A stretch of 64,000 nt of DNA, from assembly GCA_963727245.1 (NCBI GenBank), contig CAVSFO010000011.1:224658-288657 (forward strand), read 5' to 3'. Shown in pieces: positions 21,901 through 33,141 of this stretch. Position 1 is the first letter of the stretch. Each line of letters begins with the position of its first letter. Made by a program: the position numbers and the translations under genes. The DNA comes from JBKQVT01 sp963727245 (lineage in GTDB: Bacteria; Planctomycetota; Planctomycetia; Pirellulales; Thermoguttaceae). Under the pieces are notes generated by a model. That model was not told the DNA's origin, did no database searches, and saw only the letters and a program-made list of their open reading frames with translations.

Positions 21901-22492
21901 GCCCGGCACGCTGAGCGTGTTCGTCAATGGCGTTCCGCACGGCACGGCGACGGTCCCCGTCGAGGCCGCTCAGGATGCCTGGGCCGAGGTCCGAGTGCCG
22001 CTGAAGCTGGCGGCCGGCAACAACATCGTGACCCTCCGCCGCACGGCCAGCGATTCCGGCCGCGTGGTCCTCGACCATCTGGCCGTGCCGTTCTGGCCTG
22101 CCGCCACGCTCTATGAGGCGGAGGGCGCGGAGCTGCTCGGCGGCGCCGCCGTCAATGCCAACCACAAGAACTACAGCGGCAGCGGCTTCGTCGATCACCT
22201 CGACGCCGTCGAAGCGGGAGTCCAGTTCACCGTCTACGCGCCGAAGACGGCCTCGTACACGGCGACGACGCACTATGCCAATGCCAGCGGCGCCGCCCAG
22301 ACCATGAGCCTTTACGTCGACGGCGTGAAGGTCGGCCCCGCCACCTTCGCCCCGACAGCGAACTGGGATACCTGGACCGACCGGGCCGATGCTTTGAAGC
22401 TGACCGCGGGGGCCCACACGATTGCCTGGAAGTACGACGCTACCGACACGGGCCACGTCGTCCTCGACAGCCTTGCGGTGGAATCGCAATAG
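18976..22492 (+). CDS. GH31 family glycoside hydrolase with two C-terminal carbohydrate-binding modules (one frameshift)
   Basis: Exported alpha-glucosidase/alpha-xylosidase-type enzyme, about 1,170 residues once a shift near 20675 is repaired. Order: signal region, N-terminal beta-sandwich (about residues 65-290), catalytic barrel with GFTNSQWGS, YRSRDIPIDNFTFDYDW, GIAGFWNDEAD (nucleophile Asp region) and YGMWSGD (acid/base Asp), then the proximal beta domain (WMFGDWLLAAPV). Two modules starting EAEDASLSG (about 21706) and YEAEGAELLGG (about 22112) look like CBM35/CBM6. ATG at 18976 has an AAAGGA upstream. The signal peptide n-region contains LTPCPSPGKGEGR, the translation of a known intergenic palindrome type. 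The shift lies between FDSM and VRMLSAVSLGEAKWG, in conserved sequence, so it breaks the enzyme as read. Substrate not predictable. Confidence 0.88.
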
Positions 22493-22598
22493 GGCGGGGG
22501 CTGGAATTTGCGTTTGGCGGACGGCCCGCCTTGCACCGTTGTTACGCAGAAGTCGCAAAGCACCGGCTTGTTTCTGCCCCGGAGGGGCACTTGAAAAT

Positions 22599-22767
22599 AG
22601 CCCAGCAGTTTACTGCTGGGAAGGAGGTGAAAGGAGTTCCAAACAAGTCCCGGAGGGACGGCCGAATGTCGCCCCTTCAGCCGTCCCTCCGGGACGGACC
22701 GATAGTTTTTGCCGTCCAGCTACCCAGCGATGAATCGCTGGGCTACTATCGAACGTCCCTACGGGAC
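22599..22767. repeat. Composite palindrome, AGCCCAGCAG / GTCCCGGAGGGAC family
   Basis: AGCCCAGCAGTTTACTGCTGGG, then GTCCCGGAGGGACGGC paired with CCGTCCCTCCGGGAC, then CCCAGCGATGAATCGCTGGG and GTCCCTACGGGAC. The same composite occurs in opposite orientation at 54493-54670. It fills the gap between the GH31 and signal peptidase genes. Confidence 0.8.
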
Positions 22768-22821
22768 CTGCCGGGAAACCTGGTGATAAAGCGCGACCGG
22801 ATTCTCGAATCGGAGCCTGAC

Positions 22822-23721
22822 ATGGAAACTCCACTGATCAAGCCCAGACGGCCCTGGTTGGCTGGCATCCTGAGTTTGCTCGGCGGGCCGGTGGGGCAGA
22901 TCTACGCTGGCCGGCTGCGACGGAGCCTCTGCCTTTGGCTTTTCGGCGGTTGCCTGCTTCCTATTCTTGCGTTCTGCAGCATCAGTTTGCCGATCGGACG
23001 TATCGGCTTCGCGTTGCTTTTCCTCTGCGCCGTGGCGTTCCCAGCCTATCTCGCTGCCGATGCGTTCATGCTCGCAAGACGAAATCGCCACGCCCTGCCG
23101 AAACGCTACCAGCGCTGGTGGGTTTATGTGCTTTTCATTGTCCTTTTTTGCTTGGCAAACAGCGCCGTCATCTATTTCGATCGATCATTCATTGCCGAAG
23201 CCTTTGTTATGCCGACGCGAAGCATGTCTCCCACCGTCCAGCCGGGAGACCGCTTCCTGGTGGACAAACTATGGTTCAATCGCAACCGCATTCATCGCGG
23301 CGGCGTTGTGGTCTACCGAAGCGGAGGCCCGGGCTCTCCACTGTTGATCAAGCGAGTTGCCGGACTCCCCGGCGACGAAATCGAAATCAGGAACGAACGC
23401 GTCTTCGTCAATGGTGCGGAATGGAATGATCCCCACGCCGTCTTCAAGGGACCGCTGCCGCGGGTGCTGCTGCCGCGGGTCGTCGATCTGGCCAATTACG
23501 GACCCGAAAAGGTCCCGCCCGATTGTTGCTTCGTCTTGGGCGATAACCGCCGAATGTCGTATGACAGCCGAATGACGGGGCCGATTCCCTTGTCGAAGCT
23601 ATACGGCGTGGCGCGCTTGATCTACTGGTCGCGTGAAGTCACGTTTCCCGATCCGAATGACACCACGCACAGCGTATCGGGATCGATTCGTTGGGAACGT
23701 TTCGGCCTGCGGCTCGACTAG
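22822..23721 (+). CDS. lepB: Signal peptidase I
   Basis: 299-residue membrane protease that removes signal peptides from exported proteins. The Ser/Lys dyad is visible: Ser134 in MPTRSMSPTVQPGD and Lys177 in LLIKRVAGLPGDEI; GDNRRMSYDSR is the conserved box E. The N-terminus (residues 1-130) is longer than in minimal enzymes and has several hydrophobic segments beginning PWLAGILSLLGGPVGQIYAG, which resembles the TM2-like N-terminal domain of other planctomycete and cyanobacterial signal peptidases. Start at 22822 (METPLIKPRRPWL) is chosen because the open frame upstream is only palindromic repeat sequence. No operon partner on the same strand within 300 bp. Confidence 0.93.
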   Translation: METPLIKPRRPWLAGILSLLGGPVGQIYAGRLRRSLCLWLFGGCLLPILAFCSISLPIGRIGFALLFLCAVAFPAYLAADAFMLARRNRHALPKRYQRWWVYVLFIVLFCLANSAVIYFDRSFIAEAFVMPTRSMSPTVQPGDRFLVDKLWFNRNRIHRGGVVVYRSGGPGSPLLIKRVAGLPGDEIEIRNERVFVNGAEWNDPHAVFKGPLPRVLLPRVVDLANYGPEKVPPDCCFVLGDNRRMSYDSRMTGPIPLSKLYGVARLIYWSREVTFPDPNDTTHSVSGSIRWERFGLRLD

Positions 23722-23749
23722 GCGTTGATGAGTCCCGGGCGTGAGGCGC

Positions 23750-23880
23750 GGGTGGCCCCGCGGGTGGCCCCGATAGCTACGCTATCGGGGCGGCGGAGCC
23801 GCGAGAGGGGTTTCAATACGCTGCGAAAGCCTCTTGTGCCTGCGGCACCCCGATAGCAAAGCTATCGGGGCCACCCAGGA
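23750..23880. repeat. Composite palindrome, CCCCGATAGC family
   Basis: GGCCCCGATAGCTACGCTATCGGGG, a core containing CGCGAGAGGGGTTT and GCCTCTTGTGCC, then CACCCCGATAGCAAAGCTATCGGGGCCACC. Related copies lie at 47766-47882 and 56489-56607. It overlaps the 3' end of the transporter reading frame. Confidence 0.8.
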
Positions 23881-26721
23881 GGCCCGCCGTCACGTCCTCG
23901 ACTCGCACTCGGCCCGCTCGGGGCTCGTCTTGCGCGATGGCGATGAAGTGCGGCTCCGGCGCCAGGCAGTCGCGAGGGCCGCGCACCCGCGTGGGGACGA
24001 TTTTCCCCGACTCTTCCTGCTCCTCGCCGGCGGCCTGCCGGCCCTGCGGCCAGAGCACCAGCACGTTGGGCAGCACCAGCGCGGCACATCAGGCAGCAGC
24101 TCATGCCGATGGTCAAGACGCGCCCCAGGCTCCACAGGCCCTGGTGGCTGGCGACCATCAGGGCGGCGAAACCGACCATGGTGGTCAGCGAATTGAGGAT
24201 GACCGCCGTGGTGGTGGCGGCGCTCATGCGGTGGTAATGGCCGGTGCGGCGGCGGAAATCGTTGATGATGTGGATGCCGTTTTCCGCCCCCAGCCCGATG
24301 ATCAGCGGCAGCACGATCATGTTGGCCGAATTGAGCGGGATGTTCAGGAAGCCCATCAGTCCGAACATCTGCAACACCCCCAGCCCCAGCGGCAGCAAGG
24401 CCAGCAGGACGTAGCGGACGCTGCCAAAATCGAGCCACAGCATGAGGACGATGGTCACCAGGGCGTAGACGGCCGCCTGCTGGTAACTCCGCTTCATGTG
24501 CCGCGAGGCTTCGTAGACCTGCAACGGATTGCCCGTCACTTCCTTGTCCACGGTGCGGATCTCGTTGACGAAGGTTTCGCGGGCGGCGAGGTCCCAGATG
24601 TCGTTCTTAGCGTAGATTTTCAGCAGGAACTTGCCGCTGCGGCCGATGAAGCGGCAGACGAGGCTGTCGGGCAAATCGGCCAAGGTCGGGCGCCCCGGGA
24701 TCGGCGGCGTCGCGCAACATGGCCAGCCGGCCGAGCAGATCGGCGGCCACGCGCTGCTGAAACACCGCCACGCGCCGGCAGAGTTCTTCCGCGGGCAGGC
24801 TGCGGAGCAGTTGGCCCAAGGGGGCCAGTTCCGCGGCCCGGCCGGCTTGCGGCCCGGCCGGCGCCCCTGGGCCATGACCGAAAGCACGCGGAACAAGTCG
24901 GCGGGCGAGGGACTCGGGATGGCGGGGGCCCGGCCTGGCAGACCCGCCAGACGGCTATGGATGCGCTCGATGACGGCGCGGACCTGGTCTTCCTGGGTCG
25001 GCAGCACTTCGGCAAGCTCCTCGACGCGTTCCACCGACTTCAGCTTGGGGTCGCTGAAGGCGGCTTTGAGCCGCAAGGCTTCGGCGGCGTCTTTGGCCAC
25101 GGACAAGGCGAACCAGGAACTCTGGTTGGTCTCGGTGAGGAGTTTGCGTTCCAGTTCCACGCTTTCCAGGCCGACCGGCTGCAGGTTCAACAGGTTGTCG
25201 TCGTACCACACCTTGCCCGCGCCCGTGGCCAGCACGGCGACGGCGGCCGCGGTCGCCAACAGCGTGAGGCGAGGTTTCGCGTAGAGCAGGCGGAGCCCGG
25301 CGTAGATGTCCAGGGGGGCCGGCGGCTTGCGGCCGAAGCTGTGCTCGTCGAACAACATGATCAGGGCCGGCAGGACGGTCATGGCGGCCAGCCAACATAG
25401 CATGATGCCGCCGCCGGCGATGATGCCCAACTGGGCAACGCCGCGGAAATCGGTAAAGGCGGTGGCGAAGAACGAGCAGGCCGCCGTGACGGCGCCCATG
25501 GTGATGCTGGGGCCGACGCTGGCCGCCGTGCGGATCACGGCCTCGGCCGTGGAGCGCGAGCTGGCGCACAATTGGAGATAGCGGGCGACGTAGTAGATGC
25601 CGTAGTTGATTCCCAAGCCCATCAAAATCGAGCCGAAGGCGATGCTGAGGATGTTCAGGTAGCCGACGGTGATGGTGGTGTAGCCCACCGTCCAGACGGT
25701 TCCCAGCACCAGGGCCGCCGTGGCCAGGACGGAGTGCCGCAGCCCGCCGAACCCGGCGATCAGCACCAGGAACACCCCCCCCAGCGACAGGAAGGTGACG
25801 GTGGTCATGGCCGATTGGCTGAGCCGCATTTCATCGTTTTCCATGATCGGCAAGCCGGTCAGGCCGATCTTGAGGCCGGGCCAGCGGGTCTTCGCCCGGG
25901 CCACGATCGACCGCAGGGCCTCGACCGCACCGGTGTTCTGCGCGAACTTCTCGGCCTCGGTGGCCTTCTGGACGAAACGCAGCTCCACCAGGCCGATGCG
26001 GCCCTCGTTCAATAAGAGATAGCGGCTGGCGTCCCGGCCGAGGTCGTCCATGCCCGCCGGCGAAGCCGACATGTCCGGCCACGGCGAACGGTAGACGTCC
26101 GGCTGACTGAGGGCCGTCATCAGGCTGGCGAGCCATTTCGCCCGGCATTGCTGGGCCGCGCAGGATCGGGTCCGCCGCGGCGCCGAGGGGGGGCGGGGCG
26201 ACGGCCGGGCCGCTCATGCGGCCGGCCATGTTGACCAGGTTCAATTGCGACCAATCGCCGCGGAGAATCGGATCCAACTGGGCAAGGAAACCCTCGATTT
26301 CCGCCAACTCGCCGGGCTTCAGATAGTGAAGCCCCTTGGCGCGGAGCTTGGAGAAATCGATCTTGTACATGACGGCGTGAAAGCAGCGGCTTTCACGCCC
26401 GATCATTGCGGCCAGGTCGTCCAGCGCCGGCACGACCGCCTCGCGCCCGGCGCCTTCGACGACGACAACGACATCCTCTTCGTCGCCGAACTCCTTGGTG
26501 TATTCCAGCCAGCGGCGGTTGTAGTCGCTGGACGGATTGAGCACGTCGTCGCGGTTGGTATGGAAACGCAACTGATCGTGGCTGACGACCAGTGCCGCCA
26601 CGGCGGCCACAACCCCGGCAACCAAAGTCAGCAGCGGGTATCGGACCACGAGGCGCGCCAAGGCCGCCAGCGGCCGTGACAGCACTGAAGGTTCTGTCGG
26701 CGGCATCCCTTCCGCTGACAT
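23813..26721 (-). CDS. RND/MMPL superfamily transporter (hopanoid-transporter-like), several frameshifts
   Basis: Reconstructed length about 970 residues, in the inner membrane. N-terminal helix (VVRYPLLTLVAGVVAAVAAL), periplasmic loop starting LRFHTNRDDVLNPSSDYNRR, a five-helix sterol-sensing-like bundle (MTTVTFLSLGGVFLVLI to LAAMTVLPALIMLFDE), a second loop and a second bundle containing GLGAENGIHIINDFRRR. The order and loop motifs fit the HpnN/MMPL branch, which moves lipids such as hopanoids; actual cargo unknown. Frames change near 26150, 24855, 24690 and 24085. The middle pair compensate each other, leaving a scrambled stretch in an otherwise open frame. The C-terminus reads into a palindromic repeat (PDSFAIGVP). 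Stands alone on this strand. Confidence 0.82.
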
Positions 26722-26952
26722 AAGTCCCTTTCCGGCAATAAGATATGTTCCAGCCCGCAGACCATCCCAAGCGCTGACGACGCGGGCTGCTACAAAGCAG
26801 GTTCCCTCCCAGAAGGTAAGAAGGGGAGCATTCTAATGGCTCCCGCCGCTGGGAGCAAGACGAGAATCTTCCCGGCCCTTTGGCTGTAACTCGTTACCGC
26901 TGCGCCGTTTAGAGCGGATTGTTCAGCGCCCGATTGCAAATTGCAGGATTTC

Positions 26953-27053
26953 GTGCCACGGCTGTGTCAGCCGTGCGGCGGCCGTAGGTCAGGCACGCCC
27001 TGCCTGACAGCTCTTGCGCGGAAAACAGTCAGGCACCGGAGTGCCTGACCTAC
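26953..27053. repeat. Gap with two palindrome families
   Basis: Lies in the 26722-27122 gap, otherwise empty. GTGCCACGGCTGTGTCAGCCGTGCGG (26953-26978; also at 45260 and 58415) is followed by the composite GTAGGTCAGGCAC...GTGCCTGACCTAC (26984-27053). Confidence 0.75.
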
Positions 27054-27122
27054 GTCGCTGGAACTCATTGCCGCTGCGGCGTTTAGAAAATCGGCACGCC
27101 CGGCACGCCCGCTTGCCGCCGC

Positions 27123-29885
27123 TTACGGACAGGGGGCGATGGGTATAACCTTGGCAATCGCCGGGGCCTTGGCCAACAGGTTGGCGTCGATCTCGGCAGG
27201 CTCCAAGACCTCCGGCGCCGCGGCCACCGCGCTGGTCTTCAAGGCCGGCGCCTCGGCAGCCAGCACCGGCTCGGGCGTGATCGATTCCACGTAGTGGCGG
27301 ACGCATTGCACCGTCTCGTCGATCGTGTCGGCCTGCACGAGCATCAACTGGCCCGGCCGCGCCGAGCGCAGGCGCCGCCTCGACGGCCGCCACGGCGCCG
27401 CGGATCTCCTCGATCTGCTGCACGCGGCTGCCCGCGGCCATGCCCTCGCGGAGCAGGCGGATGATCTCGCCGTCGGCGCGGCCCCGGGTGTAATGGTCCT
27501 CGTAGAGGATGACGCGGTCGAACGCCTCGCCCAACAGTTGGCCCTGGCGGAGCAGATCGCAGTCGCGGCGGTCGCCGGCGGTGGAGTAGACGCAGGTCCG
27601 CCGCGGGTTGGGGAACTGCCCGATCGCCTCGATCAGCGCGGCCAGGGCGTGGGCGTTGTGCCCATAATCGACGATCACCGTCGCCCCGTGGATCTCCAGG
27701 AGGTTGAAGCGGCCGGGGACCTTATCCATGTCGGCGGCGAAGGACGCCGCCCGGGCGCGGATCACGTCCGGCGGCACCTTCAGCGACAGCGCGGCGGCCA
27801 GGGCGGCCAGGGTGTTTTCCACTTGGAAGGCGATCTTGCCGCCCAGCGCCAGCGGCACGTGCTCCAACGACAGCAGCACCTCTTCGCGGTCTCCTTCGGC
27901 GACCACAACCTGGTTCTGGCGGACGAAGATGACCTTGCCGCCGGCCGTGCGGTGCCGGACGATGACCGGATGGTTGCCGTCCAGGGCGAAGTAGAAGATG
28001 GCGCCGGCACAATGCGGCTCCATGCCCACCACCAGCGGATCGGCGGCATTGAGCACCGCCACGCCGTTGGAGGGCACGACGTCGACGATGCAGCGTTTCA
28101 CCTTGGCCAACTCGGCGGGGGTGTTGACTTCGCCCAGCCCGAGGTGATCGCCGTCGCCGATGTTGGTGACCACGGCGACGTCGCAGCGGTCGAAGGCCAG
28201 GCCCTCGCGGATAATGCCGCCGCGGGCCGTTTCCAGCACGGCCGCGTCGACGGCCGGGTTCATGAGCACGGCGGCGGCGCTGCGCGGCCCGCTGCAATCG
28301 CCGCGGTCGATCCGCCGGCCGTCAATGAAAATGCCGTCGGTGCAGGTCATGCCCACCCGCAGTCCCATGCCCTTGAGCAGGTGGGCGATGAAGCGGGTGG
28401 TGGTCGTCTTGCCGTTCACTCCGCTGACGGCGCAGACGGGGATGCGTCCCTCGTCGCCCTCGGCAAAGAGGGTGCCGACGATGGCCTCGCCCACGGGGCG
28501 GGAAATGCCCACCGAGGGTTGCAGATGCATTCGCAGCCCCGGCGCGGCGTTGACCTCGACCACCACGCCCCCCTGTTCATCCAGGGGCCGGCTGATGTCC
28601 ATGGCCACCACGTCGACGCCGGCGATGTCCAGGCCGATGACGGCGGCGGCCTCGACGGCGCGGGCGGCCACCTGGGGATGGACCCGCTCGGTCACGTCGA
28701 TGGCGGTGCCGCCGGTGCTAAGGTTTCCGTTGCGGCGGATCAAGACGGCCGTGGCCGCCGCCGGCACCGAGTCGGGGCCGTAGCCCTGCTGGGCCAGCAC
28801 GGCCAGCGCGGTCGGGTCCAACTTGATCTTGCTCAGCACGGTGGCATGATGATCGCCGCGGCGCCGATCGGCGTTGACCAGGTCGATCAACTCCTTGACG
28901 CTGTGGACGCCGTCAGCCGAGGACCTGGGCCGGCTCCCGGCGGGCAGCCGCCACGACCCGTCCGGCCACGACCAACAGGCGATAGTCATGGCCAGCTGGC
29001 GAATCGTTCCACGACGACTTCCTTGCCGGTGCTCTCCTGGAGGGCGGCCTGATAGGCGGCCACCACCTGCTCTCGGGTCGTCAAGTTCGTGGCCACGCCG
29101 CGTCCCTGGTTGCCGTCGCGCGGTTTGACGACCACGGCCGCGCCGATCTCGACGGCCGCCGCCCAGGCGTCCTCGGCGTCCGCGACCGGCCGCCCCTCGG
29201 GCACCGGCACGCCGACGGCCGAGAGCAACATGCGGGTGAGTTCCTTGTCTTGGGCAATCTCTTCCGCGATGGCGCCGGTGCGGTCGGTCTCCGCCGCTTG
29301 AATGCGCCGCTGCCGCGAGCCCTGGCCCAATTGCACCAGGCTGTTGGTATTCAGCCGCCGGGCGGGAATGCCGCGCAAGCGGGCGGCCTCGACCAGCGCG
29401 GCCGTGCTCGGGCCCAACAAAACGTCCTCGGCCAGCTCGCGCAGCTTCTGCACCTCGCCTCGCACGTCGAACGGCCGGTCGTGGATGGCCGCCAACACCA
29501 ACTCCCGCCCCACCGCCAGGCAGCGCCGCCCCAGCGTCTCCTCGACGTACTCGAAGACGACGCGGTAAACGCCGGGCTGCGAGGTCTCCCGGGCACGGCC
29601 GAAGCCGACGTCGATCCCGGCCAGCGAGTGCAGCTCGAGGGTGACGTGTTCCAGGACGTGGCCGGGATAGGTCCCTTGCCGCAAACGCTGAAAGAATCCG
29701 CCCCGCTCGCCGACGCTGCAACGATGCTCGATCATCGTGGGCAACCAGGCCATGAGCCGGTCGCTAAAACCGGGGAAATCGCTGGAAGGACGGTCCAGCT
29801 CGCCCAGATCGACCCAAGCCTCGATGACCGGAAAGTTCGTCCAGATGTTCGGACCACGCAACGCCAGCACTTTGCGAAATTCCAT
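27123..29885 (-). CDS. cphA: Cyanophycin synthetase (frameshifted)
   Basis: ATP-dependent synthesis of cyanophycin, an Asp backbone with Arg side chains, in the cytoplasm. About 920 residues when frames are joined, normal for CphA. Order: N-terminal domain from MEFRKVLALRGPNIWTNFPV, ATP-grasp domain with VVVKPRDGNQGRGVATNL, and a Mur-ligase-like domain with the P-loop SGVNGKTTTTRF (about residue 488), ETARGGIIREGLAF and VDYGHNAHALAALIEAI. Frame changes lie near 29005 and 28925, where HDYRLLVVAGRVV is in a third frame, and near 27365. The last one is needed to reach the stop at 27123. The open frame to 26989 ends in non-homologous Arg-rich sequence. Divergent from the ABC exporter/DUF1854 pair. 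Confidence 0.9.
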
Positions 29886-30828
29886 CGTTGTCTCTCACCG
29901 CAATGAAGCCAGAACCTCGCCGATAGAGAAACCATCAGGTTCTTCAGGCAGACCTTCCCTACGGACGCTCCGGAACACTTAAAGGTTTCATCGGCATTCC
30001 GGAAACTGTTTACCAATCCTCCGACTACGTTCTCCAATTCCCTTGCTGAACCAAACCCGGTCTGCAGCAAGTGCCTCGCAAACACCCACGGCGCAGGGAC
30101 GCCTTCGGTAACTACGCCAAACTCACTCGTGGGTCGCTATCGGTGGGACGGAATCCTGGAGGGAAATGGGGATCCGCTGCGTGCAAACTTGCCGCCGCAC
30201 TCCAACGATCCCCATCTTTTTGATTGAAGCCTCGCCGGAGCCGAAAATCAATAGCCAACCCTGGGAATTCCTTAAGTTTTTCTGTGTTGCCCCGTTCCTG
30301 TGCCATGTCAGTAAAAAAGCAGAATTTATCAGGACGCCGCTGGATTGTGGCTGCTGAGGCCAGACGGACCTCGTTACGGTGTGCTTTTCCCACGCTGCGT
30401 CCCGTTACACCACTAGCGGTGGGGGGGTGTTTATCGACATGTAGTATTACCAGCCTGTAGGGTGGGTCGACGGGCACCGACGCGAAGCGTTGGTCGGCGA
30501 GCCCCACCGGCCGTTTTTGGCGGATTATGGTGGGGCTCGCCGCGCTCGGCCCACCCTACTACTTTACGGCCGGGCAGCAGATACCTTACAGCCGGACTTG
30601 AACCTTTGACGCCCGGCGGCCTGCCCTCCACCTATGAGTAGGCGGCCGGGAATGCCAGGTCACAGGGAAATCGGCCCTCAGATGCAAAGTGCCCCGCCGT
30701 CGTGCTCCCCGCGCGTTGCTGGGCGAATTCGGCTGCCCTAAAGTGGACGCACATAATACAATAGAGTTTTGTCACTCGCCGTGTGCCGCCTGGGCACACC
30801 GCCGCCCCCTGCCGCCGTGGTATTTCCC
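29886..30828. other. Long intergenic region between cphA and the ABC exporter, with one composite palindrome
   Basis: No supported gene; open frames here show no recognisable motif or ribosome site. 30457-30559 is a composite palindrome (GTAGGGTGGGTCGACG ... CTCGGCCCACCCTAC). The region around 30230-30350 is noticeably less G+C-rich than the genes and could hold the divergent promoters, but I cannot define -35/-10 boxes. Confidence 0.5.
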
Positions 30829-33141
30829 GTGTCGCTGTTGTCCAACATTATCCCTGATGCCTGGCAGCAGCTTCCCGCCGCGCTGCGCAGCGAGGCGGAA
30901 GGGCGCCTGCGGCCTGGGGAGGTGATGTTGGCATGGCTGGACCCCGACCTCGATTCGAAGCTCAACTTCGCCCGGGAATTGGTGGTGCTGACCGATCGAC
31001 GGGTGTTGGGGCTGAGTTTCGCCGCCGGCCGGGCCTCGGCGCACGGCGACGGCGCCGTCGAGTGCCGCGATTGGCCGCTGGAACCGCAGACGGTGTTGCG
31101 CACCAGGGACGAAGGCGGGGCGGGCACGCTGGAGTTGCTCGACGACCATGGCCGGCTGGTTTATTGGCGATTCACGGCCAGCCGGGCCGCGGCCGCCCAT
31201 CGCCTGGTCGAGCGCCTCAAAGCCCTCCGCGAGGGCGAGCCGGCCCGTGAAGAAGGAGAGGGGGCCGACGGCGAATCGCTCTGCCAGGCTTGCGGGCTGC
31301 CCATCCCGCCGGAGCTGCACCTCTGTTCGGCCTGTGCCGCGGCGGCGGCGACGCGGCCGGCGCAGTCGCTGTTTCGCCTGCTGCCGTTCGCCCGCGCCCG
31401 CGCCGGGATGATCGTGCTGGGCTTCGGGCTCAGCCTGGCGGCCACGGCGGCCGGCCTGGCGATGATTTACCTGCAGAAGCCCATCATCAACAATCTCTTG
31501 GCCTCCTTCCAGCCAGGCGGTCAGGGGTATTTACGCCTGCTGCCTTGGTATTTGTCGGCCATGGCGGGAGCGACCGTGCTGACCTTTCTGCTGGCCTGGG
31601 CGCGAAACTACGTGCTCGCCTGGGTCAGCGAGCGGGTGGCCGCCGACCTCCGCAATGCCACCTATACTCATTTGCAGCGGCTGTCGCTGGAATTTTTCGG
31701 CGGCAAGCGGACCGGCGACTTGATCTCGCGCGTCAGCAGCGATACGGAAAAAATCAACATCTTCCTCTCCGTCCATGTCCTCGACTTTGCCAACGACGTG
31801 CTCACGATCCTGATGACCGCGGTGATGATGCTGGTCATGGATTGGCGGCTGGCCTTGGTCACGCTCTGCCCCCTGCCGCTGATCGCCTGGCTGGTGCAGC
31901 GGGCGCGGTCGAGGTTGCGGGGGGGATTTCAACTCGGCAGCCGGGCCTGGTCGGAAATGACCAGCGTGCTGGCCGATTCCATTCCCGGCATCCGCGTCGT
32001 CAAGGCCTTCGCCCAGGAGCAGCGGGAAATCGATCGCTTCGGCCGCTCCAACCAGCGCGTGTTGCAGGCCGCCGACCGGGTGAACCGCATCTGGTCGTAC
32101 TTCGGACCCGTGATCCAGGCCCTCAACGAGTTCGGCTTGCTTGTCATCTGGATTTTTGCCGTCTGGCAAATCTATCGACGGCACGCCGACACCACCGTGG
32201 CCGACCTTTCCAAGTACGTCGGCAACCTGTGGTTGTTTGTGGTTTTGGCCCGCGGCTTCTACGGCCGCCTGGAAACCATGAGCCGCATCGTCTCGGCGGT
32301 GCAGCGGGCGGCCGCCGCCACGCAGCGCGTCTTCGGCATCCTCGACCGCCAGGCCACGGTCCAAGAGCCCGCGCATCCGGTCCACCCCGGCCAGTTGCAA
32401 GGCCAAATCGAACTCCGCGACGTCGGCTTCCGCTACGGCAATCGCACGGTCGTCGAGGGCATCAACCTCCTCATCCGGCCGGGCGAGATGATCGGCCTGG
32501 TCGGCCCCAGCGGGGCGGGCAAGACCACGCTGGTCAACCTGGTCTGCCGGTTCTACGACGTCGCCGAGGGCGCCGTGCTGGTCGACGGCACGGACATCCG
32601 CTCCTTCCCCATCGAGGAATATCGCCGCCACATCGGCCTGGTGCTGCAGGAGCCGTTCCTGTTCTACGGCACGATCGCCGAGAACATCGCCTATGGGCGG
32701 CCGGACGCCGGACGCGAGGAAATCATCGCCGCCGCCCGCGCAGCACGCGCCCACGAATTCATCTTGCGGCTGCCCGACGGCTACGATTCCCTGGTGGGCG
32801 AGCGCGGCCAGACCCTTTCCGGCGGCGAGCGGCAGCGGATCAGCATCGCCCGGGCGATCCTCATCGACCCCTGCCTGCTGATCCTCGACGAGGCGACTTC
32901 CTCGGTCGACACCGAGACGGAGCGCGAGATCCAGGTGGCGCTGGAGAACCTGATCCGCGGCCGCACCACCATCGCCATCGCCCATCGCCTCAGCACGCTC
33001 AACCGCGCCGACCGGCTGGTCGTCCTGGAGCGCGGGCGCATCATCGAGATCGGACCGCACGACGAGCTGCTCCGGGCCGGCGGCACCTATGCCCGGCTCT
33101 GTCGCGCCCAATCGGCCCTGGCCAAGGAGCGCAGGGTATGA
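30829..33141 (+). CDS. ABC exporter with N-terminal PH-like and zinc-ribbon domains, cyanophycin-associated
   Basis: About 770 residues. The N-terminal 110 residues resemble a PH-like domain (RPGEVMLAWLDPDLDSK, VLTDRRVLGLSF), followed by a zinc ribbon (CQACGLPIPPELHLCSAC). Then a six-helix exporter domain with LRNATYTHLQRLSLEFFGGK and GDLISRVSSDTEKI, and an ATPase with Walker A GPSGAGKTT, signature LSGGERQR and Walker B LLILDEATSSVD. This architecture next to a DUF1854 gene matches what RefSeq calls the cyanophycin metabolism-associated ABC transporter. Cargo unknown. GTG at 30829 is preferred over TTG at 30769 because the extra residues are low-complexity; neither has a good ribosome site. 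Its stop overlaps the next start by four bases. Confidence 0.85.
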   Translation: MSLLSNIIPDAWQQLPAALRSEAEGRLRPGEVMLAWLDPDLDSKLNFARELVVLTDRRVLGLSFAAGRASAHGDGAVECRDWPLEPQTVLRTRDEGGAGTLELLDDHGRLVYWRFTASRAAAAHRLVERLKALREGEPAREEGEGADGESLCQACGLPIPPELHLCSACAAAAATRPAQSLFRLLPFARARAGMIVLGFGLSLAATAAGLAMIYLQKPIINNLLASFQPGGQGYLRLLPWYLSAMAGATVLTFLLAWARNYVLAWVSERVAADLRNATYTHLQRLSLEFFGGKRTGDLISRVSSDTEKINIFLSVHVLDFANDVLTILMTAVMMLVMDWRLALVTLCPLPLIAWLVQRARSRLRGGFQLGSRAWSEMTSVLADSIPGIRVVKAFAQEQREIDRFGRSNQRVLQAADRVNRIWSYFGPVIQALNEFGLLVIWIFAVWQIYRRHADTTVADLSKYVGNLWLFVVLARGFYGRLETMSRIVSAVQRAAAATQRVFGILDRQATVQEPAHPVHPGQLQGQIELRDVGFRYGNRTVVEGINLLIRPGEMIGLVGPSGAGKTTLVNLVCRFYDVAEGAVLVDGTDIRSFPIEEYRRHIGLVLQEPFLFYGTIAENIAYGRPDAGREEIIAAARAARAHEFILRLPDGYDSLVGERGQTLSGGERQRISIARAILIDPCLLILDEATSSVDTETEREIQVALENLIRGRTTIAIAHRLSTLNRADRLVVLERGRIIEIGPHDELLRAGGTYARLCRAQSALAKERRV

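Noticed and set aside
22599..22767. CRISPR-like arrays among the intergenic repeats
   Set aside because: Units are palindromic pairs in opposite orientation with variable cores, not regularly spaced direct repeats, and no cas gene is present.
29732..30085. - strand open frame upstream of and overlapping cphA in another frame
   Set aside because: It overlaps the conserved CphA N-terminal domain in a different frame, and its own sequence shows no motif.
30112..30507. - strand open frame of 131 codons between cphA and the exporter
   Set aside because: No recognisable domain, no ribosome site, and its N-terminus is read from a composite palindrome.
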